This document shows, piece by piece, positions 46,142 to 56,461 of a stretch of DNA of 64,000 nucleotides. Origin of the DNA: Pilatotrama ljubarskyi (lineage: Eukaryota > Basidiomycota > Agaricomycetes > Polyporales > Polyporaceae). The notes beneath the pieces are model-generated. The model did not search any database. It had not been told where the DNA came from and saw nothing but the letters and a program-made list of their open reading frames with translations. The DNA lies in the NCBI GenBank assembly GCA_022385805.1, contig MU277670.1, forward strand, positions 95,875 to 159,874. The letters run 5' to 3'. Made by a program: the position numbers and the translations under genes. The stretch's first letter is position 1. Every line of letters starts with the position of its first letter.

Positions 46142-47862
46142 ATGAAGCTGATAGGAAAGCGCATAGACAAGGACGGGTCGGTTCGTCGGACTATCCAATG
46201 TGCGGAACATTGATAACTCACGACTCTGCAGGGACATGTCACCGTCCGTCCGGAAGACGACGAGGATATGTGGCACCTCTACAATCTGATACAAGAGGTA
46301 TGCCAGCCACTCATCTTGGAGACATACCCAACGCCGATTCTGAAACTGCGCCTGTGATTGTAGGGTGATCGAATACGGGCGGCCGGCGTCCGTCGCGTTC
46401 AGAACGTTTCCGCCACAGGATCTGTCGATTCAAAGAGAATTCGCCTCCACCTCACGCTCGCCGTCACTCGCGTGAACTGGTCTCCATCTGCGGCTCCAGG
46501 AGCAGAGTCCGGAAGCGCAGCAGGCGCGCCGAATACTGCCCCCGCGGCCACTGCGACTGTCGAAGTAGCGGGGCGTGTGGCCGAGGAGAACCCCCATGTC
46601 AAGCTTGGTGCTTTCCACACCCTGGAGATCGAAGCCAACAAGGACGTACGGATAGAGAAGGACCCTGGTGGTTGGGACAGTGTCGCCCTTGCACGGGTGG
46701 AGGAGAGCTGTGTTCCCGGAAGAGGCGCAGAGGTCGCTGCCATTGTCTGCGGAGAAGGTATAGTACACTGACATCGCACCTGCCTCAACACGAAACTGAA
46801 GCAGTGCACGCTCAGGCACAGCGACATTCTGCCTGCTATCTGAGCATATGACGGTGGTACTGCAAAGACTCGAGGTGCACATACCACGCAAGATCTCCAC
46901 GACTTCTTCGGCTCATGAGAAGGTATGCCCCTCGGCCATCACCTCCTGATATGCATGCTGAAACTGTAGGACAGGGTTTAACCCGATTCTACCAGAGCCT
47001 GTATACCTCCTTCCTACGACACGTCCCATACTCATCGCCGTCCCTCCGAGCCATAGTAATCGCTTCGCCAGGCTGGGTACGAGATGCAGTCTTCGATTAC
47101 ATCATGGCGGAGGCAAATAGGACGTCGAACAAACCGCTATTAGCAGCACGGAGCAAATTTATCAAAGTGCACGTCAACAGTCCACATGTACACAGCTTGG
47201 TAGAAGCACTGAAGAGTCCGGAGGTCAGGCGAAGAGATTCTCCGCAATATACCACTACTCAACGGAGGGAACGTAGATTGCGGCACAAATGAAAGAGACG
47301 AAGTTTGCCCGCGAAGGAATGATGCTTGACAGGTCAGTCCAGCCCGTCCACGCTTCCCTTGCCATGAGCTCACGTGCAGTAGATTCTTCAAAATGCTCGC
47401 AACGGACGAGATGCGAGCTTGGTACGGGCCCGATCACGTCGCCCTGGCCGCAGATCGTGGAGCAATCGGGACGCTCTTGATCTCCGATGAGTTGTTTAGG
47501 TGCGTGTCCTGGCCAACTCGGTAGAATGTTGGTAGACATGACGCCACTTTCTCAGATCAAGCGATGCCGCTCAACGCAAAAAGTTCGTGAGTATCGTTGA
47601 GGATGTCCAGCAGAAGGGGGGAGAAGTCTTGATCTTCTCCAGCATGCATGAGTCTGGACAACGTAGGTGTTCTTAATCCCAGCTCTTGCAAGTAATCGCT
47701 TACCTGGTGCTTGCAGAGCTGAACCAGCTAACCGGTATCGCGGCGATCCTGACATTTCCCTTAGACGTTGAGGTGGTCGAAGCCGAGGAAAGAGAAGCAA
47801 AGGAGGAAGAAGAGCGAAGAAAGGCTGAAGAGAACGGCCAAGATCCAGAAGGAACGACATAG
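46142..47862 (+). CDS. dom34: Dom34/Pelota ribosome-rescue factor
   Basis: Nine exons: 46142-46180, 46232-46297, 46364-46757, 46816-46922, 46975-47223, 47277-47332, 47383-47499, 47556-47662, 47717-47862; 426 residues. With Hbs1 it enters stalled ribosomes and splits them (no-go and nonstop decay). The N-terminal Sm-like domain starts [12 protein letters not shown] and has [22 protein letters not shown]. The middle and C-terminal eRF1-like domains include [19 protein letters not shown] and [28 protein letters not shown]. The GGQ motif of eRF1 is absent, as expected. An Ala/Gly/Pro-rich insert after LTLAVTR makes it longer than yeast Dom34, and the C-terminus is Glu/Lys-rich. Confidence 0.95.
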
Positions 47863-48012
47863 CGAACTGTATGAAGCTGACTGCAGTGGTCATTTGTTCG
47901 AGGCCCTGGATTGTAATGATAGGATATTGTTACAACATTATGACGATAGCCCTCTACATGTCTTGTGTTCCCTGCTCGTCACCCGATGTCTAGATAGCAT
48001 ACATCCCATCCA

Positions 48013-48956
48013 TTAGACGGCTCCCCCGACTCTTTCCTGGTAAGCCTTCCAACCCTCTTCTCTGTATCTTTTCGCCTGCGCGCGTACAGCTTCAGGATCC
48101 GCGGCATTATCCTTCCCGTAGATGCCTCTGCCCACGATGATCACGTCGCATCCAGATTCAACAATGACCTCCCGCGGTGTGCGGTACTGTTGGCCCATGC
48201 TATCGCCCTTGGCGTCCAAGCCAACGCCAGGTGTGAGTACGAGGAAGTCCTCGTCTGGTGAGGACTCCCCTTCGAGGAGGCCAACACCATCCATTCTCCT
48301 CTGAGCGATGAAGCCGATCACGAAGTCGCGGTTCCCGCGGGCCATGCGTACGGCTTCTTCGGTGTATGAGCCAACGGCGAGGCTGCCTTTCGTGCTCATC
48401 TCGGCAAGCAGGAGGAGACCGCGGCCTAGGGGAAGCCCCACGGAGGATAGTCCGGAGATGATGGAGGGGCCAGGTACGGGGTGCGCATTTGTGATATGCG
48501 ACCAGCTAGCGATTTTGTACACGCCGCTGGAGTACTGCAGCGCGACCGTATTTCCTGTAAGGGGCTTCAGCTCCAGGTGTCGCACAGTCCATCTGCGCAC
48601 GGACCGATATCCGCGAATTTTCTGTCCTCAAAGATTTGGAAGTCATGCTTGACGCTGAGCTCCTTCAGTCGCTCAATCACGGAGCAATCGAAGTCCTCGA
48701 TCACGTCTACATGAGTCTTGAGGGATATGTGAGCACAATTGCTCTACCTGAATTAACTAGTGTGACATACCTTGACCAGACAGACGTATGGTCCGACAAC
48801 ATCGATGATCCTGAGGAAGTCCGCCTGCTTCGTTACATCGACGCTAACGCACAAATTACTGCGCTTGCGCTCGATCGTCTCGAGGAGTGCCTTTGCAGCG
48901 GGGTTCTTGTGGTTTTGCGCCCTCCTTGAGTATGTCTGCTTCAGGACCGCTGTCAT
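48013..48956 (-). CDS. ura3: Orotidine 5'-phosphate decarboxylase
   Basis: Model: complement of join 48013-48554, 48605-48716, 48771-48956; 279 residues. It converts OMP to UMP, the last step of pyrimidine synthesis, in the cytosol. Active-site segment [13 protein letters not shown] holds the catalytic Asp93-Lys95-Asp98 set; [26 protein letters not shown] and [10 protein letters not shown] (phosphate loop) are typical. I chose the methionine at 48956 because family members start close to TYSRRAQNH; an in-frame ATG at 49040 would add 28 Ser/Tyr-rich residues. Convergent with DOM34 (150 bp) and divergent from PUS7 (about 160 bp). Confidence 0.96.
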
Positions 48957-49115
48957 TTCCCTGTCCGTGCACGTTGGTGGATAGTAGTATGCAGAAGGGT
49001 TCGACGACAATGAGGAGGACTGGGAGTAAGGAGTCGACATAGATTAGATAGGATCTGAGATCTTGACGAGCTTGATCTAGCGCGAACATAATCTCGAGCC
49101 TGCTTCCACTCCGCC

Positions 49116-52100
49116 ATGTCTGCTTCACCCAAAACTCGTCCTCGCGAGCAGGACGACGCGCTTACCGAGGAGCCTGATGCCAAGAGGACGAAAGTCGAGG
49201 CGAAAGATGCAGACGGAGACGTCATCATGACCTCGGAGCCTCCGGTCGCAGTGGTCAGCGTCGCCGACCTCGAGGAACAGGATAGTACCCAAGACGTCTC
49301 TGCTACGAGCAAGGAGCCTGAGAGCATGCTACCTCCAAGCCACGCTTTGCTCAACGCCCCGCCTCCAGTTTATGGCCCAGGCGGCTCTATGCAGCAAATT
49401 ATGGAGACAGACGTCGGGATCTCCGAGTACATTGGTTTCGATGTGCCGAAGATTGAGGGAATCATCAAGCAGAGGTACGCACAGTGTCGCCCGTGGCCGC
49501 CTATTTCCCAACACCCAGAAAGGTTTACAGACTTCTTGGTGTTTGAGGTAGACTTGGATGGCCAGGTAATCCACCTAAAGTCCCTTGACATGCCCGAATC
49601 GTCCAAGAAGGCCGCGGACGCGAAGGCTGCAGCTGCGGCTGGAGACACCGCCGCCGCGCCATCTGCCGAGCAACCTGCAGGAGATGAAAAGATTGTCGAG
49701 GAAGAGTCCAAGCCGGAGGCTCAGGCTGAAACCTACACCGCGGAGGCGAGCTCTGAAGCGACCCCTCAACCAGCACAAGCAGAGCAAGCTGCCGAGGAGG
49801 AAGCCCCGAAGGACGACGAGCCATGGCCGGAGCGCTTCACCGAATCCCTGAAGCCTTTCTTATCCGAGAACGTCATATCTCGCCTGAAGGAAATGTACCT
49901 GGAGGGCCCTGAGCCGCCATTTGTGAGCGATAGCGGCTGGGCTGGGAGACAGGCCAGGGCTGCTGGTGGAAGCGGTGACCAGTCTGAACCCGCCGCATCC
50001 GCCGAACCTGCCCCGGCGCCTGAACCCGAGTCTCAAGGGAGGGGCAAGCGCGGCAGGGATCGTGGACGAGGCGGTCGCGGTGGTCGGGGGGGACGGGGAG
50101 GCGGGCGAGGAGGCAGGGCTGGCGCGAGAGAAGATCATCGGAGAGTGCTGTCTGATGTACGTCTCTTCAACGCCTGCAATGTTCATGCTGGGATACCATC
50201 TCACATGCATTGGACCTCAAGCCGATCGCCTCCAAAGAGATCCGTACTGGTCTTCATCAAGTCATTCGTGATCTGTTTGGCGGTAAGCTCGAAACAGAGA
50301 CAGATACGACGGCACCACCCTCGGATGAAGGCTCGCGTATTGCCATCAAGTGGTCGAAACGTGGTGGAGCGGCAACCCGAGGACGTGGCGGGGGACGTGC
50401 AGGCAGGACTGAAGGCGGCAAGTAGCCGACTCAAATGGTTTGCGCACCCGCAATTAACCCACGTCTTCCTAGGCCGTGGAGAGAGAGGAAACTATCCTCC
50501 GTACATCCACTTCACGTTGCAGAAAACCAACCGCGACACGCAAGACGCGCTAGCCTATCTCTCGAGAACTCTTCACTGCAATGTGAAGGACCTCTCTGTA
50601 GCAGGGACGAAGGACAAACGCGGTGTGACTGTCCAGCGCGTGTCTCTAAGACGCGGCAACAAGACTGTAGAAGATGTCTGGAAAATGGCCAATGGTCTGA
50701 ACGGCCGTCGGACTATGGAAGAGATCCTGACACAACGGGGAGAACGCGGTGTCCGGGTTGCTGACTTCAACTACCGGAAAGCAAGCTTAGAGTTGGGCAT
50801 GCTCAAAGGCAACGCTTTCGTTATCACCCTCCGGTGAGTTGCCCGCCCAAAAGTATGCGTAGATAACTCACAGTTGCGCAGGAACGTCCGGGTCGATTCC
50901 ATGGACACATTGGATCGTGCGATGAACACCATCAAGAACAAGGGTTTCATCAACTACTACGGTATGTTCTGACATATCCTTGGCCCGGTGCTATCTCCCG
51001 ACCCTTGATGTTCCAGGCATGCAGCGTTTCGGGACCGCTTCCATCCCTACGCACACGATTGGCCTTGCTCTGCTGAAAGGCGACTGGCACCGAGCGGTGT
51101 CTCTCATTCTCCGGAACCGGCCCGGAGAGCACCCTGACGTCGTCGCAGCCAGGAACGCTTGGTTGGTCGATGGCGACCTCGACAGGGCCCTCGAACTCAT
51201 GCCTCGACGGGTGGTCGCTGAACGGTGCATTCTTGAGAGTTACAAGAAGCAAGGCGGCGATACCAGGAACGCCATGGGTGCTTTATCCACCGTGAGTGAC
51301 TAGTGTCATCTAGCAGGAAGGTTTAAAGCAATTGCTCACATCCGTTATAGATCCCTCGCAACCTGCGGCTCATGTATATTCATGCGTACCAGTCGTATGT
51401 GTGGAACGCCATCGTCTCTGAGCGAATCAGAATACATGGTGCGGACAAGCCCGTTGTGGGAGATCTTGTCTTCGATGAGCCCTCTGCGGTCAAAGCAGAG
51501 AGCAGCGAGGACGTCGCGGAGTTCGCTCTGGAAGCGGCCGAAGGAGAGGTGACTTTGGACGAAAAGGCGACCAATGAGGAGATCGGTATGTGGTCAGCAC
51601 CACCGCCACCACGGACACGACTAATTCAGACGTGCAGCAAAGGATGTCAGTTCGGGAAGATCGAGCAAGAGATCGAGAAAAGCTTGGGAACCGCCAAAGG
51701 TCAAGGTCCTGACCGAACAGGATCTGGACAAGTACTCGATCTTTGACGTGATCATGCCCCTACCTGGTAAAGACGTGGACTACCCCGGGGGCTCCTTAGG
51801 CGAGCGGTATAGGGAGTTCCTGCGACGCGACGGGCTCGACCCTGACAACTGGATCCGCAAGCAAAAGTACGCACTGATCATATCTTACGTAGATTGTTGC
51901 TTGACCTGCTCGAACATAGGGATTACACTTTGGGAGGGTCGTACCGCAAGATCCTTCATCTGCCAAAGGAGCTGTCCTGGACCGTTCTGAGGTACACCGA
52001 CCCAGATGTGCCGCTTGCGCAGTCAGACGAGGATAAGTTGCTTGGTATGCCTCCACCGGCTACAGTGGAGGATGGCAAGTTCCTAGCGCTTCAAATCAAC

Positions 52101-52253
52101 CTGCAGCTCGGTACCGCTGCCTACGCCACCATGGCCTTGCGCGAAGTGACCAAAACCGAGACCAGTTCTCACTACCAGACCTCGCTCACGCAGGCGTCTG
52201 AAGACCAAAAATACAGGGCGACTGAGACTGTGGAAGGCGACGGCACGGAGTAA
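49116..52253 (+). CDS. pus7: Pseudouridine synthase Pus7 (TruD family)
   Basis: Nine exons: 49116-49474, 49523-50156, 50222-50417, 50473-50833, 50882-50961, 51017-51291, 51351-51585, 51638-51866, 51920-52253; 900 residues. It makes pseudouridine in tRNA, U2 snRNA and mRNA. The catalytic Asp is residue 444 in [13 protein letters not shown]. Other TruD pieces: [68 protein letters not shown] and [12 protein letters not shown]. It is longer than yeast Pus7 (676) through an acidic Ala/Glu-rich insert (about 160-240) and Arg/Gly-rich stretches (from about 310). Intron 50418-50472 is GC-AG; the 48-nt intron 49475-49522 is in frame and stop-free. Confidence 0.94.
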
Positions 52254-52745
52254 AGTAGGCCTGCGTGTGGAAGTTCACTGACGTGGAGCTACGTTGCGGT
52301 AAACCTGGCAGTTTGTATCACGTTGTATTTCATCGCCTCCCCACGGCTTGCCAATGTATAGATGGCCACCCTGAGAGAATGTAGTGCATGTGGGAGTCAT
52401 GAAGGTCTATCGGTCCGTGCTGCGAAAGTTGACGAGCAGGCGAGCCGGGTGATCGTGGTCCGGCGTGGAAGGTCGTTTCAGCCACTGCTGTGCTCTCGCA
52501 CGGATGCTCCCTCGCACAATATGTACTCGTTCACAGTCCCACACCTCCGGCGGAACCTCGACAAACACTCTATAAGTCTCTTCTCAGGCTCACGACGAGC
52601 ACCCGTCGCTCGCTAACGCAAGGCTCGATTCTCGTGCATTCCGATCGTCGCAGCCTTATAAACGGGGCCTTCCGGGTGTCTGGACGCGAGGCTGCCTCGC
52701 AACGTACTCCCTCCTCACGCTCCTCCACACTTACCAGGCTACAAA
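52254..52745. other. Intergenic, no gene seen
   Basis: 492 bp between PUS7 and the MFS gene on the same strand. It should contain the MFS promoter; no TATA box, repeat or coding signal was recognised. Confidence 0.4.
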
Positions 52746-54628
52746 ATGGGGAAGGTCGAGCGCGTCGTATTCCTGTCTTTGGTATTGGATCTCTTCGGTA
52801 CGTTAGACTTGCAAGATGCGGCCAGACATCATGGCCGACCATAACTCTCCTCAACAGCATTCACCATCCCGCTACCACTATTTCCCCGCATAATCGAGTG
52901 GTTCACCAAGGTATGCTAGTACCGTTTGACGGACGAGCAGCACCTCATCAGGGTTCCAGCGAGAGTCTTCGGACCCGAACGGATTCTTGTCGCGAACGCT
53001 CTCACTTGTCTCTTCAGCCAGAGCGCTGGTGTACCAGCCCACATCGAATCCGCAACGATGGGATATCGTGCTTCTAGGTGGTCTCATGGGCTCCGTATTC
53101 TCGTGCGTGATCCACCATCTGGGCCTGCGCTGTTGCTAATACATTGCACTACAGTGCTCTACAATGGTCAGCATGTAGTGGCATCGTTGCGAGAGTAAGC
53201 GAGTAACCGATACCTCGGAACCTACAGGTTTATATCACCTCGGATTGGAGCCTTGAGCGACAAGTATGGCCGGAAACGCATTCTCTTGATTACGATGATA
53301 GGGAATATTTTGTCTGGGCTAGTGTACGTATGTTTCATGATTGCTATACCCGTATGCTGCTCACGTTCTCTGCAGATGGCTAAAGTCCACGACATTTGCG
53401 ACGTATATGCTCTCTCGCGTGATTGGCGGTCTCAGCGAAGGCAACGTCCAGTTGGCAATGTACGACAACTCACACTTGAAATGGTTCCAGGATTGATCAG
53501 TGTCCTGTAGCGCTATCCTCTCCGACGTTACAACACCCGAGAACCGTGCAAAAGCTCTGGCTCACGTTGGCATTGCATTCGCTATTTGCTTCATCATAGG
53601 GCCACCTATTGGAGCCTACTTCGCGTCCCGCCCACTCCCGTCATCGATCACTGCCTCGGGGATTGAGTTCAATGTCTACGCCGTCCCCGCTGCGATCACC
53701 GTCGTACTTCTCACTCTGGAGACGATATTCCTCGTCGTTGCCCTACCGGAGACGCGCGGGAAACGCGCTCAGCCCGCTCCCGAGAAGACCGTTACGAACG
53801 GCGCTGCTAATGGCATTGCGAACGGCAAGGCCAATGGCACGACTCATCAAACGTCCAGACAGGCCACCGTCTCCGAACGCATCCAGATGCTCAAGACCCT
53901 ACAGCACCTTCATTTCCTCTTCCTTGGCGTGTTCTCAGGTGTGGAGTTCACACTGACCTTCCTCACTTTCGATCGTAAGTACTAAGGCATCCATATCGGA
54001 AGAGAATAACTAACACGGGAGTAGTATTCGACTGGGATAACAAGCAGAATGGTGCTCTCATTGGGTTGATTGGCATTATCAGCGCCCTGCTCCAAGGTGG
54101 CTACGTTCGTCGTGCCCTAGCGAAGGTCGGGGAAGGCAACATGGCCCGTCGCGGTATCATGAGCTGCGCTCTCGGACTGGTCTTCCTCACCATCCTGCCA
54201 CACATGGTAGCGAATTATCGGACGGTTGCGATACGGCTCCTGCAAGCCGCAGCGGCTTGCATGGCGATGACCTCGGCTACCGTCGTGAACTCACTTACTG
54301 CCTACGCCTCGCTACAGTGTGACGACGTATCGGTCGATCCAGACACAGGCAAGAACGTCCAGGAACACCCTGATCTTGCTAAGGGGAAGGCGCTTGGCAA
54401 ATTCCGTTCGTCGGGCCAGCTCGGTCGTGCCATCGGCCCCCTACTGGGTACGTCTACGCTCCGATGATACGAGCTCACATACTGAAGACAGTTATAGCCT
54501 GCGCGTCCTACTGGACTTTCGGCCCCTCACTCACTTATGCAGTCAGCGCTGTCGCTATGCTCGCTCTATCCAGCAAGATGAAGTCTGTTACGAAGAGAAG
54601 GACTGTGACGAGTACCAAAGTAGAGTAA
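52746..54628 (+). CDS. MFS transporter, MFSD10/TetA-like
   Basis: Nine exons: 52746-52797, 52858-52910, 52960-53102, 53155-53166, 53228-53323, 53376-53459, 53511-53974, 54025-54447, 54492-54628; 487 residues with about 12 hydrophobic spans. MFS motif A is clear: GALSDKYGRKR after FISPRI. RVIGGLSEGNVQLAIAILSDVT follows. The pattern (RESSDPNG in the first loop, TPENRAKALAHVGIAF) fits the MFSD10 branch of drug:H+ antiporter-like proteins; the substrate is unknown. The fourth exon is only 12 nt (SALQ), needed to keep phase from GSVFS to FISPRIG. A variable Asn/Gly/Thr-rich loop sits mid-protein. Confidence 0.9.
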
Positions 54629-54848
54629 ATTATCATGCTACACATCGCTATCGTCTACACCCTGTTTGACTCGGAGCTATATAAATTAATGCATACACTA
54701 TCCTGAGCAATGGAGACAAATCTTGCTGAGCGAATGGCGAGACCTAGCTCAAGCGCCTAAGTTGAAGGCGGCAGACCCATGCAGACCAAGTTGGGAGTGA
54801 ACCACCACCACGGATTGCGAGAAGCATCTGACTTTGCAGGTGTGAGAC

Positions 54849-56367
54849 ATGCGATTCCAAACCCGTAACGCGTACTACCTCAGGATATCAGCTACAACCG
54901 TGATTCCGCTATATGTAGGTCTTCCGGGCACTATTCGTCGTGTTCGTGCGATTAACAACCTCACTCAAGCTCTACCTAGATGAGCGCCATGTGGAGTGGA
55001 TGTCAGAACGAGTATTGCAACACGTTCTGGCTGATTTGCGACCGCTGTAGGCCTCGATTCTCTGCATATCGCGGTCTTATACTTACCTTGCGTTGATAGG
55101 ATCTTGTCGAAGCTGAATGCGGAAGCTGACGCGCATTTGGGCCCAGGAGGCCCCGCGAATGCCAAACGAGGCACATTAGACGTGCACAGAGGAGGTACTA
55201 ACTGGTCCAAAATTCGGCAACCCTCTTACTGAAGAGAAGAACCTCTTATAGACACATACCAGTTCGGTTATTTCCTTCGTGGTACAGAGCCTCATGCCGT
55301 GCTCATCAAGGTGTGGTTAAGCTAGGAGTGTCTCGCGTGTGCATTCGGGTTGAACTGTCTCGGCATAGACCAGGACTTTCGCGGCGGCGCCGAGGCCGCC
55401 TCCACGGACCACCATACCAAAGGCCAGCTCGTCTACGAAGTCTACGCAAGCTCCCGCTTCCAAACAAGCACAGAAACGCAAACCAAAGCCTCGCCCCAAA
55501 GGCAGAGGCAAAGGCAGGGCTAGAGCTGAAGACGACGCGATATCCATCTCCAGCGAAGACGAAGTACAAGCCGCCGGAGGGGAAGCAGAGTCAGTAGCCA
55601 CGAGGAGGTCCAAGAGATCTCGCAACGTCGTATCTGGAGGATACGCAGAAACCCCCGACGAGGACATGCCCGACGTGCACTTCGATGCACCACCGGCTCC
55701 AGTCGTGGATGACATCCACATCCCCAAGGACAGTGGACTAGACCAAGATCATACTGTGGTCACGGAGCAGATGGGTGAAGGAGCAGCCGTGGTTCTGAAG
55801 CATGAAGAGGCGGAACCCTCGCTCTCCGACCTTGCCCCACATCCTGGAGACGATTATGCCGCGGGAGCCGAAACTGCCGTGGATATCGAACTCGTTGATG
55901 ACGAAGAAGAGCCTAAACCTAAGCCGATCCTCAAGTTGAGCTACCACGGCTTCAACATCCACGGGCGCTGCCTTTGCGTTATCGTCGAGCCATATCCGCC
56001 CCTTCGTTCCGCTACACGGGCACCGTCTCTCGCGCCGACGGGTCTTGTCGCACCACGAGCTCCGAGCATCGCTCCCCTCGACTTCGTACCCAGCGGCGCT
56101 GCAGCGCAGCGCGAGCGGACTCCCCTCTTCCTCCCTGACTTCGACAGGGAACCTACGCCTGCTCCGCTCGCCGCCCGGACTCTGCCACCGATGCCCCTCT
56201 TCTCTGATACCAATGAAGAGAATGACGATGATGATGGCGGCGAATTGGTCTTGTTCAGTCAGCTCCTGAGGTCCGTCGGGGACCATCCTCCTGGAATAGC
56301 GGAGGACGACGACGAGATCGATGGCGCAGTGTTCTTTGGGGATGCAGACGAGATGAGGGAGCTGTGA
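54849..56367 (+). CDS. Conserved-looking protein of unknown function
   Basis: Five exons built from splice sites: 54849-54914, 54970-55046, 55100-55194, 55252-55310, 55369-56367; 431 residues with matching phases. I do not recognise the family. The N-terminal ~100 residues look folded (LYLDERHVEWMSERVLQHVL; KLNAEADAHLG; GDTYQFGYFLRGTEPHAVLIK). The rest is low complexity: a Lys/Pro/Arg-rich patch, an acidic Ser stretch (SISSEDE), then Pro/Asp-rich sequence ending in an acidic tail. The basic patch followed by SISSEDE-like residues suggests a nuclear protein with a SUMO-interacting or CK2 site (inference). Exon 3 has a weak donor (GTACTA). Convergent with MEF2, 94 bp apart. Confidence 0.72.
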
Positions 56368-56461
56368 GGTTTTTTATGGGATATAGCTGGGGCTACCCAT
56401 CACACATATTACTATGCTACGTAGAATTACCTAAATCCTATGATACTCTAGGACGTCAGAA

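Noticed and set aside
55317..55727. A 136-codon minus-strand frame
   Set aside because: Antisense shadow of exon 5 of the unknown gene, whose spliced plus-strand model has consistent phases.
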